Source: Alteromonas sp. 1_MG-2023
Lineage (GTDB): Bacteria; Pseudomonadota; Gammaproteobacteria; Enterobacterales; Alteromonadaceae
Length of the DNA: 64,000 nt
Direction: 5' to 3'
Assembly (NCBI RefSeq): GCF_030547075.1
Contig: NZ_JAUOQH010000018.1
Coordinates: 27,215 to 91,214, forward strand
The notes below the pieces were generated by a model. The model had not been told where the DNA came from and did not search any database. It saw only the letters and a program-made list of their open reading frames with translations. The translations under genes and the position numbers were made by a program. Each line of letters opens with the position of its first letter. Position 1 is the first letter of the stretch. Of the stretch, positions 27,763-36,327 are shown in pieces.

Positions 27763-28623
27763 ATGCCTAATAATCACAAATCATCACCTTTGTTTGGTTG
27801 GCTTGCGGCGGGCTCTGATTTAATCTCAGCCCAATTAGAAAGTACCGCTACAACGGTAAGTAAAAAAATTGATGATACGCAAATCTCAATTGAAGCTATG
27901 CAGCGCAAAGGGGGGGAAGTAGAAGGTGAGTTAAAACGTCGATTCAATCCAGTAAACTTAGTGGATAGTGCACAGCAGTTGGTGATGTCTACGCCACTGT
28001 TTAGCTTACTCTCTGGTGGTAAAGCGCGGGTTGAGCGGGAACATCAAATAGAACTACTTTCCGCGAAAGTGGATTTGTTAGTAGAACAAGTGGCGTTACT
28101 TGCTGCAAAAAGGGCAGCTGAAAAAGCAGAAGTAGCAACTGCATCGCAAAAAGCGCCGACGAAGACCATTACAAAAGCAGCGCCTAAAGCATCGACTAAG
28201 ACGGCCCCTAAGACGGCGCCAAAATCTAGGGCAAAGCCAGCAGTTAAAACAACAGCCAAGCCAGCGGCTACTAGCACGGCGAAGAGTGCTAACACCGCGA
28301 AGAGTACTAGCAAAAGCACCACAACGAACACGGCCAAAGCCACTTCAACGGCGACTAAATCTAGCGACACCGCCAGTAAAACAGCTGCTACGAAAAAGGC
28401 AGCTTCTGCGGCTAATACAACGACAAAAGCGGCGGCGAACACTGCAACAAATAAAGCGAAAGCGGCTACACCAAAACCAAGCACCAAAACAACTGCTTCG
28501 ACATCAGCAGCCTCAAAGTCACCAGCATCGACAGCGAACAAAGCTGACGCTAAACCAGCAGCGCCTTCGGCCAACAACACGTCAAAAACAACGAATGGTA
28601 GCAAAGCCGATAGCGACGCCTAA
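27763..28623 (+). CDS. Phasin-like protein with a Lys/Ala/Thr-rich basic tail
   Basis: A 286-residue protein. The first ~115 residues contain an amphipathic region and a heptad segment IELLSAKVDLLVEQVALLAA that closely parallels the tail of the preceding phasin. From about residue 125 the rest is a low-complexity Ala/Lys/Thr/Ser tail like histone H1, AlgP or the DNA-binding half of PhaF. In Pseudomonas, PhaF uses such a tail to attach granules to the nucleoid; a similar role is inferred here. GGGAG precedes the ATG at 27763, so that start is preferred over a GTG at 27751. Confidence 0.72.
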   Translation: MPNNHKSSPLFGWLAAGSDLISAQLESTATTVSKKIDDTQISIEAMQRKGGEVEGELKRRFNPVNLVDSAQQLVMSTPLFSLLSGGKARVEREHQIELLSAKVDLLVEQVALLAAKRAAEKAEVATASQKAPTKTITKAAPKASTKTAPKTAPKSRAKPAVKTTAKPAATSTAKSANTAKSTSKSTTTNTAKATSTATKSSDTASKTAATKKAASAANTTTKAAANTATNKAKAATPKPSTKTTASTSAASKSPASTANKADAKPAAPSANNTSKTTNGSKADSDA

Positions 28624-28641
28624 CAGGCATCTTGTTGGCGC

Positions 28642-30075
28642 CTAATTGCTTTTGCTCCATAAACTTTGGTGCTTTTTAAAGCCGAAGTAATCGTGAGGCT
28701 CCCAGAAGCTTGGTATTAGCTCGTCTATCGCATCTGGGGTAAAGTTATTTGAAAGTTGGCTCATAATTTCCCTCAAGCGGGCTGGGTCAACGTTCATTAG
28801 CTTCTTTCTGCTGGCAGGAAAGTAAAGGTTACGACCTTTCTCAATCACTTCTATTTGCCCACTGCTAATATGCTTTTGATTCCTAGTGGTTATCTTGCAA
28901 ATTGGCTCAGCGGGTTTTGCGGGATTCAATCCGATTACTACCGCACATTCGTATTTATCTTTTGCTTGCCCATTTTCATTCAGGGGAATAAAGGTCACAC
29001 CGAAACCTTGTGGAAAGTAACCAACAATACTAATAAAGTCTTCTGCTAGCTTATTATTCAACGCCCCTTTTTTGGACAGTTGCTCTATAAGCAAAAAGCC
29101 TTTAGGAAGGTTTTTTCTACTGTAATCAGATTTCGTTGAGAAAATAACTGACGCATAAATTTGTGGAATTTTAATAAGTTCACCCAAGCCAGTTTTAGAC
29201 ACAAATGCATCTTTAACGAGTTGGGTAACAAAATCTTGTGCGTCGTTATGGGTTTGTATAAATCGGTCACGCTCTTCTTTAACATTCCCTACATAAGCAG
29301 GAATGCCTAGACCTTCGGTAACGTATTTCATGGTGAAGTGATAGTTTAGCTTCAGCAGGTCCTTTCGCTGAGTTTCTTCCAGTAATCTGAATTCGTCTAA
29401 CTTATTATTCTCACCGCGTAATATGGTTAACGCTGCTGGGCTTTGTAAGCCGATATCTTGAAGCAAAGCCGCAGTAATTAACGGGCGGCCTAATTCAATG
29501 CGCCATTTCTCTTTCCAATACCGATTGCCGCGCATGCGAGAAATCGCGTCGCGATATTTCGACAAATATTTGTGAGAGATGGTGTCGTGATCGAGCAACT
29601 TATCGGTAAGGCGTAATACTAATACCGCTTTATAAAGAGGCTTGAATCTCTGATGGATGCGAGCAAACTTACCCTCGGGCCCCTGGGTAAGTAGCATCAA
29701 GGTTCCAAGAAATTTGGCGCTTAACTTTTGCGTTTCTTGCCAACTGTCTCCCTCACACAATTTAATAAGTTTAACGCTTACTTCATCAATGCGAGCAAGC
29801 CGAGCGTAACGTTCGTCTTCGAGTTTTTGAGTAGAGTTTTTAATTTGCTTTTTAAGTTGTTCAACTAACACTTCTCGTTTAGATGAGGCTTCCGCTTTTT
29901 TAAGCTGGGTTTTCAGCTCCACCAAGTGGGCTTCTAACTCAGGCGTAAAGGTGTAAAAATTTTTGGCATCTTCATAAATTGAGCCATAGCCAGCCTCGTG
30001 AGGGTATACCATGTCTATCAATTGTTTTACGTGTTGAGTGTAGATGCTGTCTGGGCTTTGAATTTGTGCGCTCAC
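28642..30075 (-). CDS. Degenerate HD-GYP-like protein
   Basis: A 477-residue cytoplasmic protein. Residues 50-90 are a predicted coiled coil. Around 195-360 the sequence follows the HD-GYP layout: AALLQDIGLQSPAALTI stands where HD-GYP has LLHDIGK, and GYFPQGFGVTFIPLNENGQ resembles the conserved C-terminal beta-hairpin (fP-x-G-x-x-V). The metal-binding His of the HD dyad is replaced by Gln207 and no HHE-DG-GYP motif is visible. A catalytic role in cyclic-di-GMP hydrolysis is therefore unlikely; a binding or regulatory role is possible. GTG start with AAAGGA. A patatin gene precedes it on the same strand, 62 bases away. Confidence 0.6.
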   Translation of the reverse strand: MSAQIQSPDSIYTQHVKQLIDMVYPHEAGYGSIYEDAKNFYTFTPELEAHLVELKTQLKKAEASSKREVLVEQLKKQIKNSTQKLEDERYARLARIDEVSVKLIKLCEGDSWQETQKLSAKFLGTLMLLTQGPEGKFARIHQRFKPLYKAVLVLRLTDKLLDHDTISHKYLSKYRDAISRMRGNRYWKEKWRIELGRPLITAALLQDIGLQSPAALTILRGENNKLDEFRLLEETQRKDLLKLNYHFTMKYVTEGLGIPAYVGNVKEERDRFIQTHNDAQDFVTQLVKDAFVSKTGLGELIKIPQIYASVIFSTKSDYSRKNLPKGFLLIEQLSKKGALNNKLAEDFISIVGYFPQGFGVTFIPLNENGQAKDKYECAVVIGLNPAKPAEPICKITTRNQKHISSGQIEVIEKGRNLYFPASRKKLMNVDPARLREIMSQLSNNFTPDAIDELIPSFWEPHDYFGFKKHQSLWSKSN

Positions 30076-30137
30076 CGATATCCTTTGTGTTTATCTTTGC
30101 CCCGAAGCCAGTCAGTATCTTGCATGGGGTGATTAAA

Positions 30138-31595
30138 TTAAGCGCTATGCCCTAATTCAATCGCTTCTCTTTGTTTCAATTTGCCAAGATAATACCGCAA
30201 ACTTTCACTGATTTTAGTATTTTTTTCAATAACATCGAGCTGCGGCCACGTCGCTTTTTCTCCGCTAACAATAAGTGCAGTAATACTTTCAAGACTAGGA
30301 TTGGCAATAACTTGTGTCAAATTGCGAAGCTGCCTTTTAGGAAGGATGTTTATATTTCCCACGTATTGCTGGTCAATAATAGATTTCACTTTATGAATGG
30401 CAAGTTTAGCCCCTTTATTTTCAGTCATATTTTCAATCATATCGATGGCAAAAATACTATTACTTTTGAGCAGTTGACCTACATGACGGGTTGATAACCC
30501 CCATAATGACTGGGGGTTAATGCGAGTAGCAGAAATGAAAGGCACAGCTAAAGGATTAGTTTGACTTACAATACTGTGGTTCACGCCGTACAGCCTCGCA
30601 AGCCTTTCAAAAGGTAAATCGGCCATTAACGAGCCATCGGCGAAACGGCGATTAGGAATATAAGGAACGATATTTCCTGACTGCGTTTTTGCCCGAAGTT
30701 GAACTGGACTGAATACCACAGGAACCGCACACGACGCCCGAACGGCTTGTGTGATTATAGCATTGGGAGAGGTTTTCGCGTTTAGTAACCGAGAGTGTTG
30801 GTGAAGATCTGCTGGCGATACGGTAACCGTAATATGGCGACGAGTTTTTTTATAGGCTTCTTCGAATGTGGTTAAATCGAAAAGGCTGATCAATGCGTTT
30901 TCCAGCGCTGTGCTATCAAATAAGCTATTTTTGCCAAAGCCAGACCAGCTTCGCCATTTTTTAAACGTTTCATAGATATTTTCGGCGCTCAACGAGTCGA
31001 GTAATTCGTCATGAGTTCTGGTGCCAACAAGCGCTGCGATAATTGAGCCAGCACTGGCGCCAGACACTACTGAAGGCAACAATTCCCGCTCATTTAAAGA
31101 CTTCACCACACCACAGTGAAAAAAACCTAATCCAGCGCCGCCAGATAACATAAGGCAACTACGACCGAATGCGTGGGCAGTTTCTTCGAAAAAGGACAGT
31201 TTTTCGTAAAAGTCTACGTCGTCTTCATTGGCTCGGTAAATTTGGTCGAGGGCTAACTTTACTTCGTCAATAAATTGCACAATAAGGTACTTAGTTCCTA
31301 CCTTACATTTACTGCGCATTCTTGGGTTCGAAATATTGCCTAAATTACCGTGCAAACCTTCGTGAATAATTGACATCAGGGCATGCATATCGCCATTACC
31401 TCTGGCAATTTTTAACCGCTGCACCCGCTTGCGGATAAGAATGTAATCATAGTCATTCGATGCATCATCGGCTTTCCATTCCTCTGCGCCAGATATTTCA
31501 TCGTGAGCTAAGCAGGCTTCTCGGTATGCTTGATAGCTGGAAGCATAGGCAATGTCTTGGTCTATTTTTTTTAAGCGTAAATCAAATAAAGCCAT
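30138..31595 (-). CDS. DUF3336/patatin-like phospholipase
   Basis: A 485-residue protein. An N-terminal DUF3336-like domain (about 10-140, with MHALMSIIHEGLHGNLGNIS) precedes a patatin domain with the glycine-rich loop MLSGGAGLGFFHCGVV, the nucleophile elbow SGASAGSIIAA (Ser181) and the DG dyad partner in FADGSLMADLPF (Asp320). This two-domain form is typical of triacylglycerol lipases of the yeast Tgl3/4/5 type and of bacterial homologues. It probably hydrolyses acyl lipids such as triacylglycerol or wax ester. It is upstream of the degenerate HD-GYP gene, likely in the same transcript. Confidence 0.88.
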   Translation of the reverse strand: MALFDLRLKKIDQDIAYASSYQAYREACLAHDEISGAEEWKADDASNDYDYILIRKRVQRLKIARGNGDMHALMSIIHEGLHGNLGNISNPRMRSKCKVGTKYLIVQFIDEVKLALDQIYRANEDDVDFYEKLSFFEETAHAFGRSCLMLSGGAGLGFFHCGVVKSLNERELLPSVVSGASAGSIIAALVGTRTHDELLDSLSAENIYETFKKWRSWSGFGKNSLFDSTALENALISLFDLTTFEEAYKKTRRHITVTVSPADLHQHSRLLNAKTSPNAIITQAVRASCAVPVVFSPVQLRAKTQSGNIVPYIPNRRFADGSLMADLPFERLARLYGVNHSIVSQTNPLAVPFISATRINPQSLWGLSTRHVGQLLKSNSIFAIDMIENMTENKGAKLAIHKVKSIIDQQYVGNINILPKRQLRNLTQVIANPSLESITALIVSGEKATWPQLDVIEKNTKISESLRYYLGKLKQREAIELGHSA

Positions 31596-31809
31596 ATTTT
31601 CTAGTCACGAGTGAGCATAAAAAAAGTGTACAAAGGAAATTTAGAAATCGCTACCTAACAAAAATTAACCGATTAAAAACGCAGTTTTTTTGATGTAATT
31701 GACTAAATGTTGCAATCCTTGGTGCATTTACCGATAAAACATTGACCAATTCGTAAGCACTCAGTAGCCTGAAAGAGAATAAAAATAATTCGAGCAAGAT
31801 GTTCGCCAT

Positions 31810-33018
31810 ATGGAATGGAATTTAGAAACACTAAGTCTGCTGTCAATTCCGCTGATAAGCGCACTGGTTGGCTGGTTAACTAATTACCTTGCAGTAAAAA
31901 TGATGTTTTATCCCATCGAATTTGTGGGGTTTAAACCTATCTTTGGTTGGCAGGGGTTAATTCCGGCAAAACGCAGGCAAATGGCGGAAATTGAAGTCGA
32001 GCTTGTTTTGGGTAAATTGCTTAGTGTTGAAGAGCTTGCACAGCGAATCGACCCAAGTGACTTAACCAAAGCGATTGAGCGGCGGCTTGGCCAGGTTACC
32101 CGCAAAGTCGTTAACGATGTTATGTCTGAATCTGCTCCGCAGCTATGGGCAGCACTTCCAGTGCAAGGTAAAAACCTTGTATATCAGCGAATTGAAAATG
32201 ACATCCCTAATGTCGTGCATAAAATGGTAGATGACTTTCAGCACAATATTGCTGAAATCTTAGATATTAAAGAACTCGTTGTAGAGCAGTTAGTTAATTC
32301 TCCCACGTTAATTAACGAAATTTTCCTAACCGCAGGCAGTAAAGAGTTTCCCTTTATTGTGCGTTCCGGTTTTTACTTCGGTTTTCTATTCGGTTTGCCT
32401 ACCATGTTTTTATGGCATTTTTTCCAGAACTGGTGGATTTTACCCCTCGGCGGGTTGTTAGTAGGCTACGCGACTAATTGGATTGCAATAAAGATTATCT
32501 TTGAGCCTAAACGGCCACGCAAGTTAGGACCTATTACAATACAAGGTATGTTTTTAAAGCGGCAAAAAGAAGTGTCTGAAGTGTATGCAGACATTATTGA
32601 ACAGAAACTAATTACCCCTAAAAATATCACTCACGTGATTTTACATGGCTCGGGTTCAGCGCAACTTCTTGAACTCATCGAGCTTCATGTTAACGATGCT
32701 ATTGAGCGTTATGTTGCCATTACCCAGCCTTATTTTGCGCTAGGTATAGGGTCGGAAAATTACCATCGAATGAAATCACTCGCGGTGAAACAGATTTTCG
32801 ATAACTCAGATAAGTATTTGTTGTACGCCTATGACTACGCTAACGACGCCTTGCATGTAGGGCAAGATTTAAGCGAGCGTATGCAAGCGTTAAGTGCCGA
32901 AGAATTCGAAGGGGTGTTACGCCCCGCCTATCAGCAGGATGAATGGAAGCTTATTGTCACCGGTGCTGTGCTTGGTTTGATAGCCGGTTTTACCCAATTG
33001 TATTTGGTGTTTTTATAA
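31810..33018 (+). CDS. DUF445 family membrane protein
   Basis: A 402-residue protein beginning WNLETLSLLSIPLISALVGW and LTNYLAVKMMFYPIEF, then GWQGLIPAKRRQMAEIEVEL, the DUF445 entry motif. Membrane segments lie at about 7-30, 190-225 and the extreme C-terminus (TGAVLGLIAGFTQLYLVFL). The central part is a long helical region repeated once (PAKRRQMAEI and LKRQKEVSEVYAD). DUF445 proteins are widespread and poorly characterised. It is the first gene of a tightly packed trio with the TetR and WS/DGAT genes (1-base and 3-base gaps). Confidence 0.85.
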   Translation: MEWNLETLSLLSIPLISALVGWLTNYLAVKMMFYPIEFVGFKPIFGWQGLIPAKRRQMAEIEVELVLGKLLSVEELAQRIDPSDLTKAIERRLGQVTRKVVNDVMSESAPQLWAALPVQGKNLVYQRIENDIPNVVHKMVDDFQHNIAEILDIKELVVEQLVNSPTLINEIFLTAGSKEFPFIVRSGFYFGFLFGLPTMFLWHFFQNWWILPLGGLLVGYATNWIAIKIIFEPKRPRKLGPITIQGMFLKRQKEVSEVYADIIEQKLITPKNITHVILHGSGSAQLLELIELHVNDAIERYVAITQPYFALGIGSENYHRMKSLAVKQIFDNSDKYLLYAYDYANDALHVGQDLSERMQALSAEEFEGVLRPAYQQDEWKLIVTGAVLGLIAGFTQLYLVFL

Positions 33019-33019
33019 C

Positions 33020-33694
33020 ATGAAAACATCGCAGCGAATTCTGTTAACCGCACTCACTATGTTTAACCGACATGGGGAGAATGGGGTGACCAGTGTAGAT
33101 ATTGCTATGGAGCTAGATATAAGCCCTGGTAATTTGTACTACCATTATAAAGGTAAAGAAAGCATGGTGGCTGCGCTTATGCGTATGCATGATAAGCAAA
33201 TGCAGCGTATGTTTGTGGCGAACGCTTTCGATTCGCTTACCGCAGAAGATGTGATGTATTACCTATATTTGCTAGTGGATAGTTTGCATGTTTTCCGTTT
33301 TTTATACCGAAGCCCGGCGGATATCGTTGAAAAATACCCTTTAATAGAAAAGCCTCGAAAAAATATACTTTTGGGGTTAAACAAACAGCTTTTACGTTTA
33401 CTGACTACGTTAAAGGATAAAGATTTGTTAGTAGCCTTTGGTTCAGACTTGACGTTGCTGGTGGATTTGCTCAGTTTAATTATTACCCAATCTTGTCAAT
33501 TTGATGAGACTAACAGCCATATGGATGAAACATCTCAGCGTTATCATGCGTTGTCACTCATGATGGTTAGTTTACTGCCTCGATTGGTGCTAAGTGATGC
33601 GGAACAAAGCAGTATTTTAGATGCGTTGCAATCACATGCCCTCGCCAATGTTACAGAGCTGGTGCCGCAGGATATGTTTAATACAAAGGAATAA
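33020..33694 (+). CDS. TetR family transcriptional regulator
   Basis: A 224-residue regulator with an N-terminal TetR helix-turn-helix: QRILLTALTMFNRHGENGVT, then SVDIAMELDISPGNLYYHYK and the GKESMVAALM helix. The C-terminal ligand domain is alpha-helical with no obvious family. It starts 2 bases after the DUF445 stop and ends 3 bases before the WS/DGAT start, so it may control this lipid operon. The effector could be an acyl-CoA or fatty acid, which is inference only. Confidence 0.88.
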   Translation: MKTSQRILLTALTMFNRHGENGVTSVDIAMELDISPGNLYYHYKGKESMVAALMRMHDKQMQRMFVANAFDSLTAEDVMYYLYLLVDSLHVFRFLYRSPADIVEKYPLIEKPRKNILLGLNKQLLRLLTTLKDKDLLVAFGSDLTLLVDLLSLIITQSCQFDETNSHMDETSQRYHALSLMMVSLLPRLVLSDAEQSSILDALQSHALANVTELVPQDMFNTKE

Positions 33695-33697
33695 TTG

Positions 33698-35137
33698 ATG
33701 AGCAAAACACTGAGTTTTCTTGATAAGTCCTTTTGGATTACAGAATCCGATGCAAACCCGAAACACGTTGGCTGCCTGCAATTACTTGAAATGCCTGAAG
33801 GGGCAAAAAGCCCAGAATACGTACCAGCTATTTATAATGAAATTAAAGGGTTTGCAAAAGGAACCTCACCGTTTAATTGCGTTGTCAAAACCGTGCTTGG
33901 CTATCCTATCGGGCTCTCGCCCATTAAAAACTTAGACATGAATTACCATGTTCAGTTGCATCATATCGATGATGTAAGTGATAGACAAAATCTAGATAAT
34001 TTCTCTGCAAAGCTACACGCCGCAAGGTTAGATCCAGACAAACCCTTATGGCAATATCACTTCATTTTCGATTCAAATAGTAGCACCTATGCCATTTACG
34101 CCAAGGTACATCATATGTATGGCGATGGTGCCACTTTGGTACGGTGGTTTCAGTCTTGCTATGTTTCGGCGTCGAATAAAAGTGAATTCACTCCAATTTG
34201 GGCGGTTAAGCGATTAAGGCACAAGAGAAAGACGCCTTCCAGTTTATATAAGCGGTTCATTAGTGTGGGCAGTGCCCTTAAAACGGGTCTCGATTTAACG
34301 GTTATTTTAATACGCATTTTTTTAAAGTTGATAAGGGTGAACCCTCATTACATGCCGGTGCCGTTTTCAGGCACTAAAACCGTATTAACAGGGCAGGTTG
34401 AAGCCGGAAGAGTGGTAACCACCACCGATATTGATTTCAAACGGGTTAAGGCCCTTGCGAGAAGAACCAGAGCCTCTGCAAATGAGATACTTTTGTGTGC
34501 ATTTGATATAGGCGTTCATCGGTTATTGCAAGATCATGGTCATGTGTTTTCAAAAGCACTGTATACCAATATGCCGATAAACCTTCGTAAGCCTGGGGAG
34601 AAAACCACGGGAAACAAAATTGCCATTGTGCCAGTGCAGTTGGCTCATGGTGATCACGACCCATACCTACGATTGCGTCAAATCATTATAAATCATCGGA
34701 TAGTGAAACATGCCGCTATGCGCGCCAGGCCCGCTTCGTTTAGCGGTTACACCATCGTAATACAATCGTTAGCCTTGGTTTTTGAATGGCTTAAGATTTC
34801 AAACGTGGTGAAGCCGATTGCTAACATTCTGGTATCGAACATTCCGGGGCCCCGAGACACACGATATTTAAAAGACAGTAAGCTACTTGCCTGCTATCCC
34901 ATTTCAACCATGACCCCAGGGGGTGGCGTGAATATCACCTTAATGACCTATGCGGGCGTGGCTAATGTAGGCATTGTGTGTTGTAACAAAAATATCAGCA
35001 CCTTGCAGCCATTGGCGGGCTATGTGCAAGAAGCCTTCGAGATGTTAGAGGCGTGTATAGACAATCCAAGACTACGGATTACGGATATTGGTGAGCATGA
35101 AGAATCGGTGCCGGTATCAATTGTGAGCGAACATTAA
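33698..35137 (+). CDS. Wax ester synthase / diacylglycerol acyltransferase (WS/DGAT)
   Basis: A 479-residue member of the WS/DGAT bifunctional acyltransferase family. The catalytic HHxxxDG motif is present as VHHMYGDGAT (residues 138-144), and the family's PLW motif as DKPLWQYHFI. Another conserved patch is ILVSNIPGPRDTRYL, with a C-terminal GGGVNITLMTYAG. It condenses acyl-CoA with a fatty alcohol or diacylglycerol to give wax ester or triacylglycerol. The ATG at 33698 follows AAGGA with 7-base spacing. It shares an operon with the TetR and DUF445 genes. Confidence 0.93.
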   Translation: MSKTLSFLDKSFWITESDANPKHVGCLQLLEMPEGAKSPEYVPAIYNEIKGFAKGTSPFNCVVKTVLGYPIGLSPIKNLDMNYHVQLHHIDDVSDRQNLDNFSAKLHAARLDPDKPLWQYHFIFDSNSSTYAIYAKVHHMYGDGATLVRWFQSCYVSASNKSEFTPIWAVKRLRHKRKTPSSLYKRFISVGSALKTGLDLTVILIRIFLKLIRVNPHYMPVPFSGTKTVLTGQVEAGRVVTTTDIDFKRVKALARRTRASANEILLCAFDIGVHRLLQDHGHVFSKALYTNMPINLRKPGEKTTGNKIAIVPVQLAHGDHDPYLRLRQIIINHRIVKHAAMRARPASFSGYTIVIQSLALVFEWLKISNVVKPIANILVSNIPGPRDTRYLKDSKLLACYPISTMTPGGGVNITLMTYAGVANVGIVCCNKNISTLQPLAGYVQEAFEMLEACIDNPRLRITDIGEHEESVPVSIVSEH

Positions 35138-35298
35138 GTTCGTGCTATTTCACCATCATCAACAGTAGCACTCAGACTTTTATTCGCACCGGTACTCGCT
35201 CTAAGCCCTGTACTAATGCCCAAACCAAGCACCCGAGCTAAGCACCCGCACAAGCACTTACACCTTTATTAACACCTATGCTGAAACGATAGCAAAAG

Positions 35299-36012
35299 TT
35301 AAAAATAAAACCTGAGAGCGTCTGGCTCTACGTTTACGCTCTTTCCATAACGAGAAAAAAGAACTTCCCGCCATTGGTCCTCACGCATTTTATGATGAAG
35401 AGGAAGGGTAGCCACTTTGTTCAGAATGGCTCTTTCAATTTGAGGTTTGTGAAAATCAAGCACGGCCTGTTTCGAACCAGATAAATACAGTGCTAAGTAT
35501 TCTGCGGCTTGATCGGAAGTACCCACAGTCACTATCGATAAAGCGCTTTTCAGTGAGCGGCTAAATAGCCCATTTAAATTACCTGGCACAAAGCGGGAAA
35601 GTAAAAATTGGGTGTCTTTTATAAGGGCATAGTCGTCGTTAACCATCGCGATGTTGTCTACCTGTTTGTTGATAAAATAAAGGGTAGATTCAATGTCGTT
35701 GTAGTGTGGTTCGGCGCTAAGCGTAATAACTAAATGGGCGCGGTAAATGGTGGTCTCTGCCAAAGTAATGGTGATCGAGGCTAACAACTGCAAAGATAAG
35801 CGGTTGGCAGTGGCGTTTAAGCTAACCTTTCCACTATTTATAGCAACGTGAGCGTTGCCAACGGGTATGACTAGTGGGAAGGCTTGGGGCAAGTTTTCAG
35901 ATAATAGGGTATTTAACTCATCGACCGAAAATTGATCGTAGCGAAGCTTTCCCAGCTTAATTAAAAGTCGAGAAATAAGCAGCATGCCTCTGTCGCGTAG
36001 CTCTAGTTTCAT
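35299..36012 (-). CDS. Hypothetical protein, possibly DUF1439/YceB-like
   Basis: The 237-residue product is not recognised with confidence. It begins MKLELRDRGMLLISRLLIKL, then FSVDELNTLLSENLPQAFPL and alternating hydrophobic beta-strands such as SGKVSLNATANRLSLQLLAS. The pattern of a short helix, then a sheet that could line a lipid-binding groove, resembles YceB (DUF1439) proteins, but no lipobox or clear signal is present. It faces away from the GMC gene and converges on the WS/DGAT gene across a 161-bp gap. Any lipid-related role is inferred only from neighbours. Confidence 0.5.
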   Translation of the reverse strand: MKLELRDRGMLLISRLLIKLGKLRYDQFSVDELNTLLSENLPQAFPLVIPVGNAHVAINSGKVSLNATANRLSLQLLASITITLAETTIYRAHLVITLSAEPHYNDIESTLYFINKQVDNIAMVNDDYALIKDTQFLLSRFVPGNLNGLFSRSLKSALSIVTVGTSDQAAEYLALYLSGSKQAVLDFHKPQIERAILNKVATLPLHHKMREDQWREVLFSRYGKSVNVEPDALRFYF

Positions 36013-36327
36013 TGATGGTTTACAGCGTTTTCAATTTAAAAGCGTTAAAATACGGTACTTTTAGATAGCCATTAAGTAATAACGCTCACTTAACTGGTTA
36101 TACGTAAAACAATTTTTAAAATATATAACATATCACTTTAAGATGGGCAGTTTAATTTGGTAGTCTGGTCTAACCACAAAACGAATAGCGTTTTTTGACT
36201 AACGCTAAATAGTTTGTGATATATCAATATTCGTTTTGTCTACGTGTACCACTAATACGCTTATTTGTGTCTAAGATTACAGACGTTAGCTGCGTATTTC
36301 ACTGTTTAACGTGTTTTGGAGCAAAGC
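36013..36327. other. Divergent intergenic region (315 bp) before the GMC gene
   Basis: AT-rich, without genes. It includes the FadR-like inverted repeat at 36163-36179. GGAG lies just before the GMC ATG. Nothing else stands out. Confidence 0.5.
36163..36179 (+). promoter_or_regulatory. FadR-like inverted repeat upstream of the GMC gene
   Basis: The 17-mer contains CTGGTCTAACCA, an inverted repeat of TGGT/ACCA with a CTA centre. The first nine bases (CTGGTCTAA) are shared, reading the opposite strand, with the box before fadD. It is 150 bases before the GMC ATG. Confidence 0.35.

Noticed and set aside
28044..28604. 186-codon Ala/Val-rich minus-strand frame
   Set aside because: It mirrors the Lys/Ala/Thr repeat tail of the phasin-like gene; composition alone explains the long open frame.
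31737..31753. Possible FadR-like motif before the DUF445 gene
   Set aside because: Only the TTGGTC half resembles the box and the other half does not match; too weak to call.
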